From: Ruminococcus sp. AF31-8BH
GTDB lineage: Bacteria; Bacillota; Clostridia; Lachnospirales; Lachnospiraceae
Assembly: GCF_003460605.1 (NCBI RefSeq)
Contig: NZ_QTVN01000002.1
Span: forward strand, 176,573 to 240,572
DNA: 64,000 nt
Direction: 5' to 3'
The position numbers were made by a program, and so were the translations under genes. This document shows positions 50,003-58,609 of this stretch, one piece after another. The notes beneath the pieces are model-generated. The model was not told the origin of the DNA. It did no database searches and saw nothing but the letters and a program-made list of their open reading frames with translations. The first letter of the stretch is position 1; each line of letters opens with the position of its first letter.

Positions 50003-50038
50003 TTAGATTTTTACAGAGATACACAGGAGGAAAATAAA

Positions 50039-50290
50039 ATGACAGAAAATATGGATAGAGAAGACACAATGTTCGAAGTAGAGGACACTATTGATAAAAT
50101 CAAGTTTCTTGTGGATGATTTCATGGAACAGTATGGATTTAACAGCACAGAAGAGATGGACAAAGAGAAAAGCCTTTTCTTTGCACATAACAAGCAATTT
50201 ATGACAATGAAACTGTTGATTTTGAGCGATTATGCCAATAAAGCAAGACAGAAATTTAAGGCTCTTGAATCTATGGAACAGAAAGCGTGA
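50039..50290 (+). CDS. Hypothetical phage protein
   Basis: An 83-residue acidic helical protein (DTIDKIKFLVDDFMEQYGFN), AGGAGGAAAATAAA upstream. It lies between the antirepressor and an HNH gene on one strand. Function unknown. Confidence 0.6.
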   Translation: MTENMDREDTMFEVEDTIDKIKFLVDDFMEQYGFNSTEEMDKEKSLFFAHNKQFMTMKLLILSDYANKARQKFKALESMEQKA

Positions 50291-50294
50291 TCGT

Positions 50295-50591
50295 ATGGCA
50301 AATAGAATCCAGTTCAATGACTTTCAGAAAAAGAGCGTGTACGCCAAATGCAACGGAAAATGTGCGATATGCGGTAAGCCAGTCAAATTTAAGAAAATGA
50401 CAATCGACCACATTATGCCGTTGTCTCGTGGCGGCACCAATGATATTAAGAATCTGCAACTGGCGTGTAAGCGTTGCAACAGCATGAAGAGCAACATGAC
50501 AATGGATGATATGATGGGGCAGATTTCCGAGATTTTGAAGTATAACCGCAAACAGAAGTTGATTAGAGTGTTGGGAGGAATTGTAGAATGA
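50295..50591 (+). CDS. HNH endonuclease (small)
   Basis: A 98-residue HNH protein from ATG at 50295. KCAICGKPVKFKKMTIDHIM, PLSRGGTNDIKNLQLACKRC and NSMK give the full H-N-H with two CxxC. Its TGA stop (50589-50591) lies inside the first box of the third late-promoter module. Phage HNH proteins of this size often assist terminase cleavage or are mobile. Confidence 0.85.
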   Translation: MANRIQFNDFQKKSVYAKCNGKCAICGKPVKFKKMTIDHIMPLSRGGTNDIKNLQLACKRCNSMKSNMTMDDMMGQISEILKYNRKQKLIRVLGGIVE

Positions 50592-50633
50592 TACCATAGT
50601 ATACTGAATGATACTTTCACCGTATGTTATAAT
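50588..50633 (+). promoter_or_regulatory. Late-promoter module, copy 3 (distal tail)
   Basis: ATGATACC at 50588-50595 and ATGATACT at 50608-50615 with TATACTGA between, then TATGT and -10 TATAAT at 50628-50633. Same geometry as the copies at 23547 and 32811. Confidence 0.75.
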
Positions 50634-50659
50634 ATAAAATCATAATAAGCAATTTTTAA

Positions 50660-50690
50660 AGCGTTTACCTTTCGGGGTAGGCGCTTTTTT
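50660..50690 (+). terminator. Leader terminator before the Rha-type gene
   Basis: AGCGTTTACC (50660-50669) pairs with GGTAGGCGCT (50676-50685), followed by TTTTTG. It sits between promoter copy 3 and the AAGGAG of the next gene. Confidence 0.75.
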
Positions 50691-50727
50691 GTTGCCAAAA
50701 AATAAATCATAAAGGAGATATGAATTT

Positions 50728-51387
50728 ATGCTGGTAGAAATCGTTGGAAAAAGATACGAAGAGAAACTTATTACAACAAGTCTGAAAGTTGCAGAGGTTT
50801 TTGAGAAAGAACATAAGAATGTTCTACAATCAATTGAAAATCTCGTGGCTGATAATTCAGCCGCCAAATTTTTTCAACTTACAACATATAAGAACCGTGG
50901 AAAAGAATATCCAATGTACGAAATGGATAGAGATGGTTTTTCATTGCTCGTAATGGGCTTTACTGGTGAAAAAGCCTTACAATGGAAAATTAAGTATATT
51001 GAAGCCTTCAACAAGATGGAAAGCGAGTTAAAACGCTTATATACAGAACGCCAGCAATGGCAAATTGAACGTGACAAGGGTGTTGTTATTCGGCATATCC
51101 TCACAGATACAATTAAGATGAAAATAACAGAAAGCCCAAATAAGAGATTTGCTTATCCAAATTATACAAATCTGATTTATCGCAATTTGTTCGGAAAGAC
51201 AGCAAAAGAGCTTGAAAGTGATTATGGAGTAAAAGCAAAAGAGAATCTTAGAGATTTCTTCACAGGTGATGACTTGGCGAAAGTTCAGAGTATGGAAATG
51301 CTTGTAAGTAGCCTTATTAATTGCGGATGGGGATATCAGCAAATTAAAGAATTTATCCGAAGCGAAGCAACAAAAATGATTGCATGA
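50728..51387 (+). CDS. Rha-type regulatory protein / antirepressor
   Basis: A 219-residue protein. The N-terminus is a pRha domain (TTSLKVAEVFEKEHKNVLQS, YPMYEMDRDGFSLLVMGFTG, EKALQWKIKYIEAFNKME). The C-terminus (NLIYRNLFGKTAKELESDYG, VSSLINCGWGYQQIKEFIRS) matches the 40211 gene. AAAGGAG precedes the ATG. It lies between the third late promoter and the distal tail genes, so it appears to be an insert in a late operon. Confidence 0.82.
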   Translation: MLVEIVGKRYEEKLITTSLKVAEVFEKEHKNVLQSIENLVADNSAAKFFQLTTYKNRGKEYPMYEMDRDGFSLLVMGFTGEKALQWKIKYIEAFNKMESELKRLYTERQQWQIERDKGVVIRHILTDTIKMKITESPNKRFAYPNYTNLIYRNLFGKTAKELESDYGVKAKENLRDFFTGDDLAKVQSMEMLVSSLINCGWGYQQIKEFIRSEATKMIA

Positions 51388-51397
51388 GGGTTAGCAT

Positions 51398-51763
51398 ATG
51401 GCAGAAGCATTTTTAAAAGTGGATGGGGTAGCAATGCCCTGTCCTTCTTCTTTTACATGGGGATTACAGGATATATCGGCATCAGAATCCGGCAGAACCG
51501 ACGATACGACCATGCACAAAAACAGAGTTGGACAGAAACGAAAGCTGTCTGTAGGTTGGAATGGCCCAGACTGGGACACTGCTTGCAAAATTATACAGGC
51601 AGTAAATCCAGAGTACATACAGGTCACATATCCAGACTTGCTATCTGCAAATAAACACGAAACCAGAACATTTTATGTTGGGGACAGGGAATCACCCTTT
51701 AAATGCTGGTGGATAGGAAATGAGCGCATGGAAGGACTTAAATTTGATTTTATCGAGAGGTAA
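51398..51763 (+). CDS. Tail protein, DUF6711-like
   Basis: A 121-residue beta-rich protein (MAEAFLKVDGVAMPCPSSFT, HKNRVGQKRKLSVGWNGPDW, TFYVGDRESPF) of the small tail family that follows the tape measure in clostridial siphophages. Here it is 11 kb from the tape measure because of the accessory block. Likely part of the distal tail. Confidence 0.72.
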   Translation: MAEAFLKVDGVAMPCPSSFTWGLQDISASESGRTDDTTMHKNRVGQKRKLSVGWNGPDWDTACKIIQAVNPEYIQVTYPDLLSANKHETRTFYVGDRESPFKCWWIGNERMEGLKFDFIER

Positions 51764-51766
51764 GAT

Positions 51767-54700
51767 ATGCGAAATTTATCAACGGAATTTAAAGAACAAC
51801 AGAATAGTGGGAACCGTAACTATCTGAAATATGCAGATTTTACCTTTACGGACGGAAGCACATTATCCATTACCGACAAAGATTTATGGTCTAATGGCTT
51901 CAAATTTGAGGATGCAGTATCGCAAAGTGGTTCTTTTGATATCGGCGCAGCTATCGTAAATAAGCTGACATTGCAGATCAACAACTTTTCTGGAAAGTAC
52001 ACAGATTACATCTGGGATGGAGCAAGGGTTGTTTGCTATATTGGACTTGAATTATCTACTGGTATTGAAAAAATCCGTATCTGTACTATGACGGTAACAG
52101 ATGCTCCATATCAAAGCACTGCAATTATCAGCCTAACCTGTGAAGATTCCATGCGATTATTTGATCGTGATTATTCAGAAAGTAAGCTGTCCTATCCGGC
52201 AACCAGATTACAGATCATCCAGGATGCTTGCGAGGTGTGCGGAGTAACACTTCAATCTACAAGGTTTGATAATGATGATTTGATAATACAGAATCGACCA
52301 GACGATAGCAGTATTACTTTCAGACAGGTAATTGCATGGGTAGCACAGATGGGCTGCCAGTGGGCGAAATGTGACGAATATGGTCGCTTATGCTTTGGAT
52401 GGTATGAACGTGAAGTCCCGGATAATTTTTATGATTTGGTGGAAACTCCATGGAAAGATGTAGAAGGTAACGACATATTAGATACCACTGGTGAACAAAT
52501 CATTACTATCATGCAGACTGGGATTACAACAATTCAAACAAACGGATTTACTCCATGGCTGTATGATCTTGAAATAACAGGTATAAAAGTTACAGAATAC
52601 GTTGAAAATTCTTCTCAAAATGAAGCGAAAACATATCAGTCGGGAAAATCCGGCTACGTTATCGAAATAAGTGATAATAAGCTAATTCAAGAGGGAACAG
52701 GAGAAGCAATCTGCAAGATTATTTCAGACAGATGTGTTGGAATGAAATTCAGACCGTTTTCTACTGGTGCTTTAACAAATATTGCATGGGAAGCTGGTGA
52801 CACCATTGCGATTTCCGATAGAAACGGAAAACAGTATAAGAGCTACCTAACTTCTGTTACTTTGAATCCAGGCGCATTTGAGCAACTTGAATGCAGTGCT
52901 AAGAGTGCATCCAGGAATAAGCAGAAACAGTATACACTTAACCAACAGGTGCAAGCTGAAAACAAAAAGAACTTAAAAGATGAACGTACCGCCAGAGAAA
53001 AGGCACTGGAAGAATTATCACAACGCCTTGCGGAATCTTCTGGAACATACACGACAGTAGAAACACAGCCGGACGGAAGCAAAATCTATTATCTTCATAA
53101 TAAGCCACAGTTGTCCGATTCTGATATTATATGGAAAATGACTGCGGAAGCATGGGCTGTTTCTACAGATGGTGGGCAACATTGGAATGGTGGCATGACA
53201 GTTGATGGTGATGTGATTGCCAGAATCCTTACGGCTACAGGTGTTAATGCAGATTGGATTAATACGGGAACCATTAAGGCTATTGATAAAGATGGAAACA
53301 TAACTTTCCTGGTTGATGTAACAACAGGAAGGGTTGTTATTAATGCGGATTCCGTACAAGTCAAGGGAAAAGATGTTAATGCGATTGCAAAGGAAAAAGC
53401 AGAAACAGAAGTAAATAATTTTATAAGCAATACATACACAACTGATATCAATAATTTGCAGTCTCAAATCGACGGACAGATTGAGACTTTTTTTTATGAC
53501 TATGAACCGACCTTGCAGAATATCCCGGCTTCCGAGTGGACTACCAACGAAGAACGAAAGAAACATGAGGGCGACCTATTTTACTGGAAATCCAGGGGAT
53601 ATGCGTACCGTTTTATGCAAGATGGGGCAACTTGGAAATGGCAATTGGTACAAGATACCGATATCACGTTAGCACTTGCCGCCGCAGAAAAAGCGCAAGA
53701 TACTGCAGATCATAAGCGCAGAGTATTCGTAGTTCAGCCAGAGCCACCTTATGACATTGGAGACTTATGGACACAAGGCTCTAATGGTGATTTGATGAGA
53801 TGTAAAGTTGCCAGAGCAAGCGGTTCTTATTCTGCTTCAGATTGGGAAAAGGCTTCAAAATACACAGATGATAGTTCTTTAGATTTATTTATCAATGGCG
53901 TTTTTAAAGATTCTCTTAATTCTTTAAAAACACAGATTGATGGAAAAATTGAAACTTGGTATCAGCCAAACGACCCTTCTCTTAAATGGACAAAAACAGA
54001 GGAACAACCGTGGTGTGATATTGATGGAAACAAGATTCTGGATGAATCCGGGAATGAAATTGTCTTGATATGGGAGTCCGAGAAAGCAGAGCATGAAGGT
54101 GACCTTTGGCACAATACTTCTGATAACACACAATGGATTTACAAATCTGGTATTTGGCAACCACAATCCATACCAGATGAACTGTTAGACAAGATAGATG
54201 GGAAGTCATCTGTCTATATGGTTCAGCCAAAACCGCCATATTACGAAGGTGACTTGTGGGTGACAACCAATAGTGAAGGAAAGGCTTCCCTCAAAACATC
54301 CACTGTAAATCGTGTTGGCGGAGCGTTTGACGCATCCGATTGGATTGATTTCAAGTATGCAGACAAAGACGATATTAAAAATGCAATTGATAAGTATGAT
54401 ACCAGTCTTGGACAGGATGAAGTGTTCAATAAACTCACAAAAGGCGGCACTGAACAGGGAATCTATATCAAAGATGGAAAAGTATACATTAATGCAAAAT
54501 ATATTCTGGCTGGACTGCTTGCTGGTGAGAGAATCAATGGTCGAGGACTGAAAGTTATTGATGACGACAATAATGTGACTTTAGAAATCGACAGCAACGG
54601 AAATGTTATTCTAGCTCCAAAGACTTTTTCGCTACAAGGAAAGACGGTCGATGAGATTGCTAATAGCTCAGCAAAATCAGCTGTCGATGGACAGACACAA

Positions 54701-55636
54701 GTCGATATTTTCAGCAAGCTTACCAATGGTGGCAAGGCACAGGGAATTTATTTAGACGAAAACGGAAACATTTATGTAAATGGACAATTTATTAAAGCGT
54801 TGAGCATAGCCGCTAATGCTCTAGCAGCTGGTTCTATTACCACAGAAAAATTAGATGCTAAGGCGGTCACGGCTGAAAAAATGTCCTTGAATGAGCTTGC
54901 GGCAATTGGAGCCACTATAGGCGGATTTACGATTCAAAACAACAGAATTTATAATAAAAAAAATGGAACCCTACAGATTTCCGTAGGAAATGAATATAAC
55001 GCTCCATCAATGCTTGCTATGGATGCACAAGGACAATTTATTAAATACAGCGCAAGTGGTATTGCATCCTCTTACGCTAACTCATTAAATTTAACACCAC
55101 ATAATACAACAACAGAAAGTGGCTTTACAGACGGTTCAAAACATTATCTGGGAAGAACACAATTCAATTCAGATGTTAGTATTTTTGGCGATTTTAAGGT
55201 TTCTGGAACAAAATCCATAATAGCTGACACTGAAAACTATGGAGAACAGCTATTTTACTGCTACGAGACTCCAACTCCAACTCTGGGAGATTTTGGCGGT
55301 GGCGTAATCGGAGATGACGGAATCGCAATCATTATGATTGATGATATATTTCAGGAATCGACCGACACAGGAATCGAGTATTATGTGTTCTTACAGAATG
55401 AAGGAGAGGGACAAACATGGATAGCTGAAAAGACAAATACTTATTTCAAGGTAAAAGGAACACCAGGCTTGCATTTTGCGTGGGAGCTGAAAGCAAAGCA
55501 GAAAAATAAAGAATTTATACGCTTTAATGCCGGAAAAGAAGATAGGGAAGTTAATTTTAGATTGAACGACATTGAGAATGAAATGTTCTCGGAAAGAGAA
55601 AAACTAATTCAAGAAATGGAAGGAGAATTATTATGA
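51767..55636 (+). CDS. Large minor structural / distal tail protein
   Basis: A 1289-residue tail-tip protein. Residues 1-380 resemble the hub domain of phage minor structural proteins (GNRNYLKYADFTFTDGSTLS, IVNKLTLQINNFSGKYTDYI). A coiled linker follows. The middle has three imperfect repeats of a PEPPYDIGDLWTQG-type module (near residues 660, 765 and 825) and two NKLTKGGTEQGIYIKDGKVY-type repeats. The C-terminus is a fibre-like domain. Repeats suggest modular receptor binding; no enzymatic motif is seen. Confidence 0.85.
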   Translation: MRNLSTEFKEQQNSGNRNYLKYADFTFTDGSTLSITDKDLWSNGFKFEDAVSQSGSFDIGAAIVNKLTLQINNFSGKYTDYIWDGARVVCYIGLELSTGIEKIRICTMTVTDAPYQSTAIISLTCEDSMRLFDRDYSESKLSYPATRLQIIQDACEVCGVTLQSTRFDNDDLIIQNRPDDSSITFRQVIAWVAQMGCQWAKCDEYGRLCFGWYEREVPDNFYDLVETPWKDVEGNDILDTTGEQIITIMQTGITTIQTNGFTPWLYDLEITGIKVTEYVENSSQNEAKTYQSGKSGYVIEISDNKLIQEGTGEAICKIISDRCVGMKFRPFSTGALTNIAWEAGDTIAISDRNGKQYKSYLTSVTLNPGAFEQLECSAKSASRNKQKQYTLNQQVQAENKKNLKDERTAREKALEELSQRLAESSGTYTTVETQPDGSKIYYLHNKPQLSDSDIIWKMTAEAWAVSTDGGQHWNGGMTVDGDVIARILTATGVNADWINTGTIKAIDKDGNITFLVDVTTGRVVINADSVQVKGKDVNAIAKEKAETEVNNFISNTYTTDINNLQSQIDGQIETFFYDYEPTLQNIPASEWTTNEERKKHEGDLFYWKSRGYAYRFMQDGATWKWQLVQDTDITLALAAAEKAQDTADHKRRVFVVQPEPPYDIGDLWTQGSNGDLMRCKVARASGSYSASDWEKASKYTDDSSLDLFINGVFKDSLNSLKTQIDGKIETWYQPNDPSLKWTKTEEQPWCDIDGNKILDESGNEIVLIWESEKAEHEGDLWHNTSDNTQWIYKSGIWQPQSIPDELLDKIDGKSSVYMVQPKPPYYEGDLWVTTNSEGKASLKTSTVNRVGGAFDASDWIDFKYADKDDIKNAIDKYDTSLGQDEVFNKLTKGGTEQGIYIKDGKVYINAKYILAGLLAGERINGRGLKVIDDDNNVTLEIDSNGNVILAPKTFSLQGKTVDEIANSSAKSAVDGQTQVDIFSKLTNGGKAQGIYLDENGNIYVNGQFIKALSIAANALAAGSITTEKLDAKAVTAEKMSLNELAAIGATIGGFTIQNNRIYNKKNGTLQISVGNEYNAPSMLAMDAQGQFIKYSASGIASSYANSLNLTPHNTTTESGFTDGSKHYLGRTQFNSDVSIFGDFKVSGTKSIIADTENYGEQLFYCYETPTPTLGDFGGGVIGDDGIAIIMIDDIFQESTDTGIEYYVFLQNEGEGQTWIAEKTNTYFKVKGTPGLHFAWELKAKQKNKEFIRFNAGKEDREVNFRLNDIENEMFSEREKLIQEMEGELL

Positions 55637-55839
55637 GCCAGATTAAAAAACTTACATCATTTATGAAATTGTCAACAGGCGAGGGCGATAGAATCGCTTT
55701 TACCTACTCAACGATTGACACCGAAAGTGGAAAGGTTTTGAGCCAGAACGAGAAAGGAAATTTTCTCATTTTTGATGAGGGGCTGTCGGCAAATATTAAG
55801 GCAATCGAAGACTATATTAACAAAAATCAACTGAATTAA
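55633..55839 (+). CDS. Small tail-associated protein
   Basis: A 68-residue protein overlapping the preceding stop (ATGA), with GAAGGAGAATT upstream. Residues such as FTYSTIDTESGKVLSQNEKG are typical of small proteins found after tail-tip genes in Firmicutes phages. Function unknown. Confidence 0.6.
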   Translation: MSQIKKLTSFMKLSTGEGDRIAFTYSTIDTESGKVLSQNEKGNFLIFDEGLSANIKAIEDYINKNQLN

Positions 55840-55853
55840 AGGAGGACAACAAC

Positions 55854-56312
55854 ATGCCAAAATGGACTGAATACACATCAAAAGATACGTTAGCGGATAA
55901 TGACGAAGTAATGTTGTATGATGCAACAGGGAAAGCGAACAAGCGCGGACTAATGAGTAAATTTTGGGATTATGTCGTTGATAAAATGTCAACGGCTGTT
56001 ATCTCGAAATTGGAGACAAATAATAAGACAATCATCGGGGCAATAAATGCACTAAATGGTGATAAGGTGCCGAAAAAAGTCTTAAATCTTAGTGATGAAG
56101 CTAGTGCCAGCACTATACTTAATAGCGTAAACGCTGGCGATGGTTGTAATTTACTTCCTGTATGGGGAACAATTGGCGGATTGTACAGCGGCTGGGCTTG
56201 GGGGATTGTACTCGCTGGGCAAAACAATATAAATTTCATTGGGGTGGAAAACGCTTCGAAAAAATTAGCGGCAGCGCAGTATTCTAATGGTAAATGGGTA
56301 AAAATATTATGA
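55854..56312 (+). CDS. Putative tail fibre/receptor-binding accessory protein
   Basis: A 152-residue protein. Residues 1-65 resemble the conserved stalk of phage fibre proteins (TSKDTLADNDEVMLYDATGK), and the rest is a Gly-rich beta domain. AAGGAGG precedes the ATG. Last gene of the forward tail module. Confidence 0.55.
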   Translation: MPKWTEYTSKDTLADNDEVMLYDATGKANKRGLMSKFWDYVVDKMSTAVISKLETNNKTIIGAINALNGDKVPKKVLNLSDEASASTILNSVNAGDGCNLLPVWGTIGGLYSGWAWGIVLAGQNNINFIGVENASKKLAAAQYSNGKWVKIL

Positions 56313-56393
56313 CAGTGAGCTAAGATAAAAATGGCTTTAATTTAAATTCCATTCTCCCAAGTTCCGGTTGTATTTAAAAGTTACAGTTAAAAA

Positions 56394-56696
56394 TTATAAA
56401 ATTTTTCTTCTGTACACATCGGAATACCATGAACCAGAGTATATTTGCAATGTATTTTTATCAATAAGTTTGAACTCATCATTAGTGCTACTAATTATTG
56501 ACCAATAATCAACATAATTTCCAAGTAAACAGTATTGACCGGTTGAGGCGAAAAACTCATAGACGCCAAAACTTAATGCAGATAAATCTACTTGATAGAA
56601 GTTTGTTTCTCCGGTATATCCTATTTTTTCAATCTTTGTCTCACTATAGAGTTTATTGGAGAAGTAAGAAAAAAATAACAAAACACTACCAAACAT
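56394..56696 (-). CDS. Putative exported moron protein
   Basis: A 100-residue reverse ORF: a hydrophobic N-terminus (MFGSVLLFFSYFSNKL), then a hydrophilic part with many aromatics. It has no good ribosome-binding site and a stop three codons upstream of the ATG in frame, so it may be a truncated or poorly expressed gene. Protein-like composition supports it modestly. Confidence 0.4.
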   Translation of the reverse strand: MFGSVLLFFSYFSNKLYSETKIEKIGYTGETNFYQVDLSALSFGVYEFFASTGQYCLLGNYVDYWSIISSTNDEFKLIDKNTLQIYSGSWYSDVYRRKIL

Positions 56697-56744
56697 AAAA
56701 TGAATATGCTATAATCAGCATATCAAAATCGGAACAATAAAAAG

Positions 56745-56835
56745 GGAGCTGAACTCCCGACTACCAATCAAAAAGTTCAGCTCCAAGCACCACAAAGGGT
56801 ACGACTATATTATAACATAGTACCTTACCTTTGTG
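56745..56835. ncRNA. Paired inverted repeats, possible structured RNA
   Basis: GGAGCTGAAC (56745-56754) pairs with GTTCAGCTCC (56775-56784), and CACAAAGG-GTAC pairs with GTAC-CCTTTGTG across 56791-56835 with a small bulge. TATAAT-like boxes lie at 56709-56714 and in the second loop. No protein gene is present. Could be a regulatory RNA upstream of the lysis gene. Confidence 0.4.
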
Positions 56836-56882
56836 AACCCAAAATCACCGTAAATATATAGGATAAAGAGTTTATGCTAAAG

Positions 56883-56908
56883 AGCATCCCATTTGGGGTG
56901 CTTTTTAT
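56883..56908 (+). terminator. Terminator before the amidase
   Basis: AGCATCCC-ATTT-GGGGTGCT followed by TTTTATTA, 30 nt before the AAAGGAG of the amidase gene. Confidence 0.7.
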
Positions 56909-56947
56909 TATGCACTTTTTAACCTCAATAATGAAAGGAGAACATAC

Positions 56948-57754
56948 ATGAATATTAATACCTCATTAATCAGCAACAATAACAGTTACGCAGGACAAAC
57001 ACCTCTGTATATTGTCATTCACAATACAGATAATACAGCCAAAACAGCGGACGCTAAGGCACACGCCACCGCACAGCATAATGGCAATTTTCACGGCTAT
57101 TCAGCCCATGTATTCGTTGACGATAAGTCGGCATATCAAGCTTTGCCGTATAATCGTGGAGCATGGCACGTTGGAGTAAATTACGGCGGTAAGCTTTTTG
57201 GAACTGTAAACAATCACAATTCTATTGGTATTGAAATGTGCATGAATGCTGGATATAACTACGAAAAGGCTTTCCAGAATACAGTAGATGTGTGCAAACA
57301 GCTTATGAAGAAATACGGCATTCCAGCAAGCCGAGTTGTTCAGCACTACGATGTGTGCGCTAAGAATTGTCCATCCGTTATCCGTAAAAGGGATGACTGG
57401 GATAGATTCAAGAAGCTTATTTCCAGTGAAACCGTGACAGTGCCAACCACAAAACCGACAGCAAAGGTTGACAAGTATTACCGTGTCCGCAAGACCTGGA
57501 AGGATTCCAAGAGCCAGATCGGGGCTTACAAGTCACTGGAAAATGCGAAAAAAGCTTGCAAGGCTGGATATACTGTGTTTGATTGGAACGGAAAAGTAGT
57601 GTATTCCATGACAGCAAAGAAAAGTGTAGCCCAAGTTGCAAAAGAGGTAATCAATGGCGAATGGGGAAATGGACAGAGCAGAAAAGACCGCCTGGAATCC
57701 GCTGGCTACAATTACGCAGAAGTACAGAAAAAAGTCAATGAATTACTGAAATAA
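56948..57754 (+). CDS. Endolysin: N-acetylmuramoyl-L-alanine amidase
   Basis: A 268-residue endolysin. The Amidase_2 domain (about residues 15-160) shows zinc ligands in YIVIHNTDN, HVFVDDKSAYQ and VQHYDVCAKNCPS. A linker with RVRKTWKDSKSQIGAYKS, resembling a SPOR-like segment, leads to a C-terminal CW_7 wall-binding motif (AKEVINGEWGNGQSRKDRLE). It cleaves peptidoglycan at lysis. No signal peptide, so a holin is needed. AAAGGAG precedes the ATG. Confidence 0.92.
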   Translation: MNINTSLISNNNSYAGQTPLYIVIHNTDNTAKTADAKAHATAQHNGNFHGYSAHVFVDDKSAYQALPYNRGAWHVGVNYGGKLFGTVNNHNSIGIEMCMNAGYNYEKAFQNTVDVCKQLMKKYGIPASRVVQHYDVCAKNCPSVIRKRDDWDRFKKLISSETVTVPTTKPTAKVDKYYRVRKTWKDSKSQIGAYKSLENAKKACKAGYTVFDWNGKVVYSMTAKKSVAQVAKEVINGEWGNGQSRKDRLESAGYNYAEVQKKVNELLK

Positions 57755-57759
57755 TAATA

Positions 57760-57781
57760 CTCCCGGGGGTTTTCCCGGGAG
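57760..57781. terminator. Bidirectional terminator
   Basis: CTCCCGGG and CCCGGGAG enclose GGTTTT, directly between the convergent amidase and response-regulator genes. Confidence 0.75.
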
Positions 57782-58483
57782 CTATTTAAATGTCGTATAT
57801 TCCTCAAATTCGTTTCTTATTTTCACAAAGTCTTTTCTTCTGATAGGCACTATATTCCCGGAGAACATGAGGAACGAATCGTTTATTTCTTTTACCTCGT
57901 CCATGTTTATTATGTAGCTCTGGTGACATCTCAAAAATCTGGAATCTAGTAATTCTTCAATATCGGATAGTTTACATCGTTCCGTATAAACTATACCGCA
58001 AGTGCAGTGAATAATGATGTATTTGTTTCGACTCTCAATATATTCGATATTTTGAAATTCCACCCGATGAATAAAGTCTTTTCCTTTTATCATAAGAGTG
58101 CTTTTGCTGATATGTTCCAGAGCATGATTGAAAGCAGTATACATTCTGCCGTTTTCAGATCCTTTTATGATATAGTGAACCGGGAGTATATCAAGAGCTT
58201 CAAAAACATACTCTTTGTGGGCTGTCCAGAAAATAATATTTCCATCATAGCCATTTAATCTCAATTCCTTTGCAACTTCAATTCCATTTTCTTCTCTCAA
58301 AACGATATCCAAAACTACAATATCATACCATTCGCCATCTGCCACATCATCAATAAGTGGCTGTCCTTTATCATACGGAGTAATCAATGCTTTTATATCA
58401 CCATTTCGTTTGAGAAAATTTTTAATCCGATGCATAAATATACCAATCTGGATTTCGTTATCATCACATATTGCAATTCGCAT
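57782..58483 (-). CDS. LytTR response regulator (AgrA-like)
   Basis: A 233-residue regulator. The receiver domain has the acidic pair in ICDDNE, phosphoacceptor Asp59 in VVLDIVL and a conserved Lys in TAHKEY. The C-terminal LytTR DNA-binding domain contains FIHRVEFQNIEYIESRNKYI and FLRCHQSYIINM. No histidine kinase is encoded nearby, so it must use a host kinase or act unphosphorylated. It sits at the edge of the immunity region. Confidence 0.88.
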   Translation of the reverse strand: MRIAICDDNEIQIGIFMHRIKNFLKRNGDIKALITPYDKGQPLIDDVADGEWYDIVVLDIVLREENGIEVAKELRLNGYDGNIIFWTAHKEYVFEALDILPVHYIIKGSENGRMYTAFNHALEHISKSTLMIKGKDFIHRVEFQNIEYIESRNKYIIIHCTCGIVYTERCKLSDIEELLDSRFLRCHQSYIINMDEVKEINDSFLMFSGNIVPIRRKDFVKIRNEFEEYTTFK

Positions 58484-58609
58484 TCAAATCATCCCTTTTC
58501 TGCTAATTTCGCCATCAGAGAACACGATTTTGCCAAAAATCGTATTATATAAAAATTGTTGCTATAATACACTATAACATACTAAAAAAGTAGTGTAAAG
58601 AGGTTCTAT
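58484..58609. promoter_or_regulatory. Divergent promoter region
   Basis: TATAAT at about 58564, with TACACTA and TAGTGTA as a 7 bp inverted repeat around the likely +1 of the forward gene. The repeat may be a LytTR or other operator. AT-rich otherwise. Confidence 0.45.
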
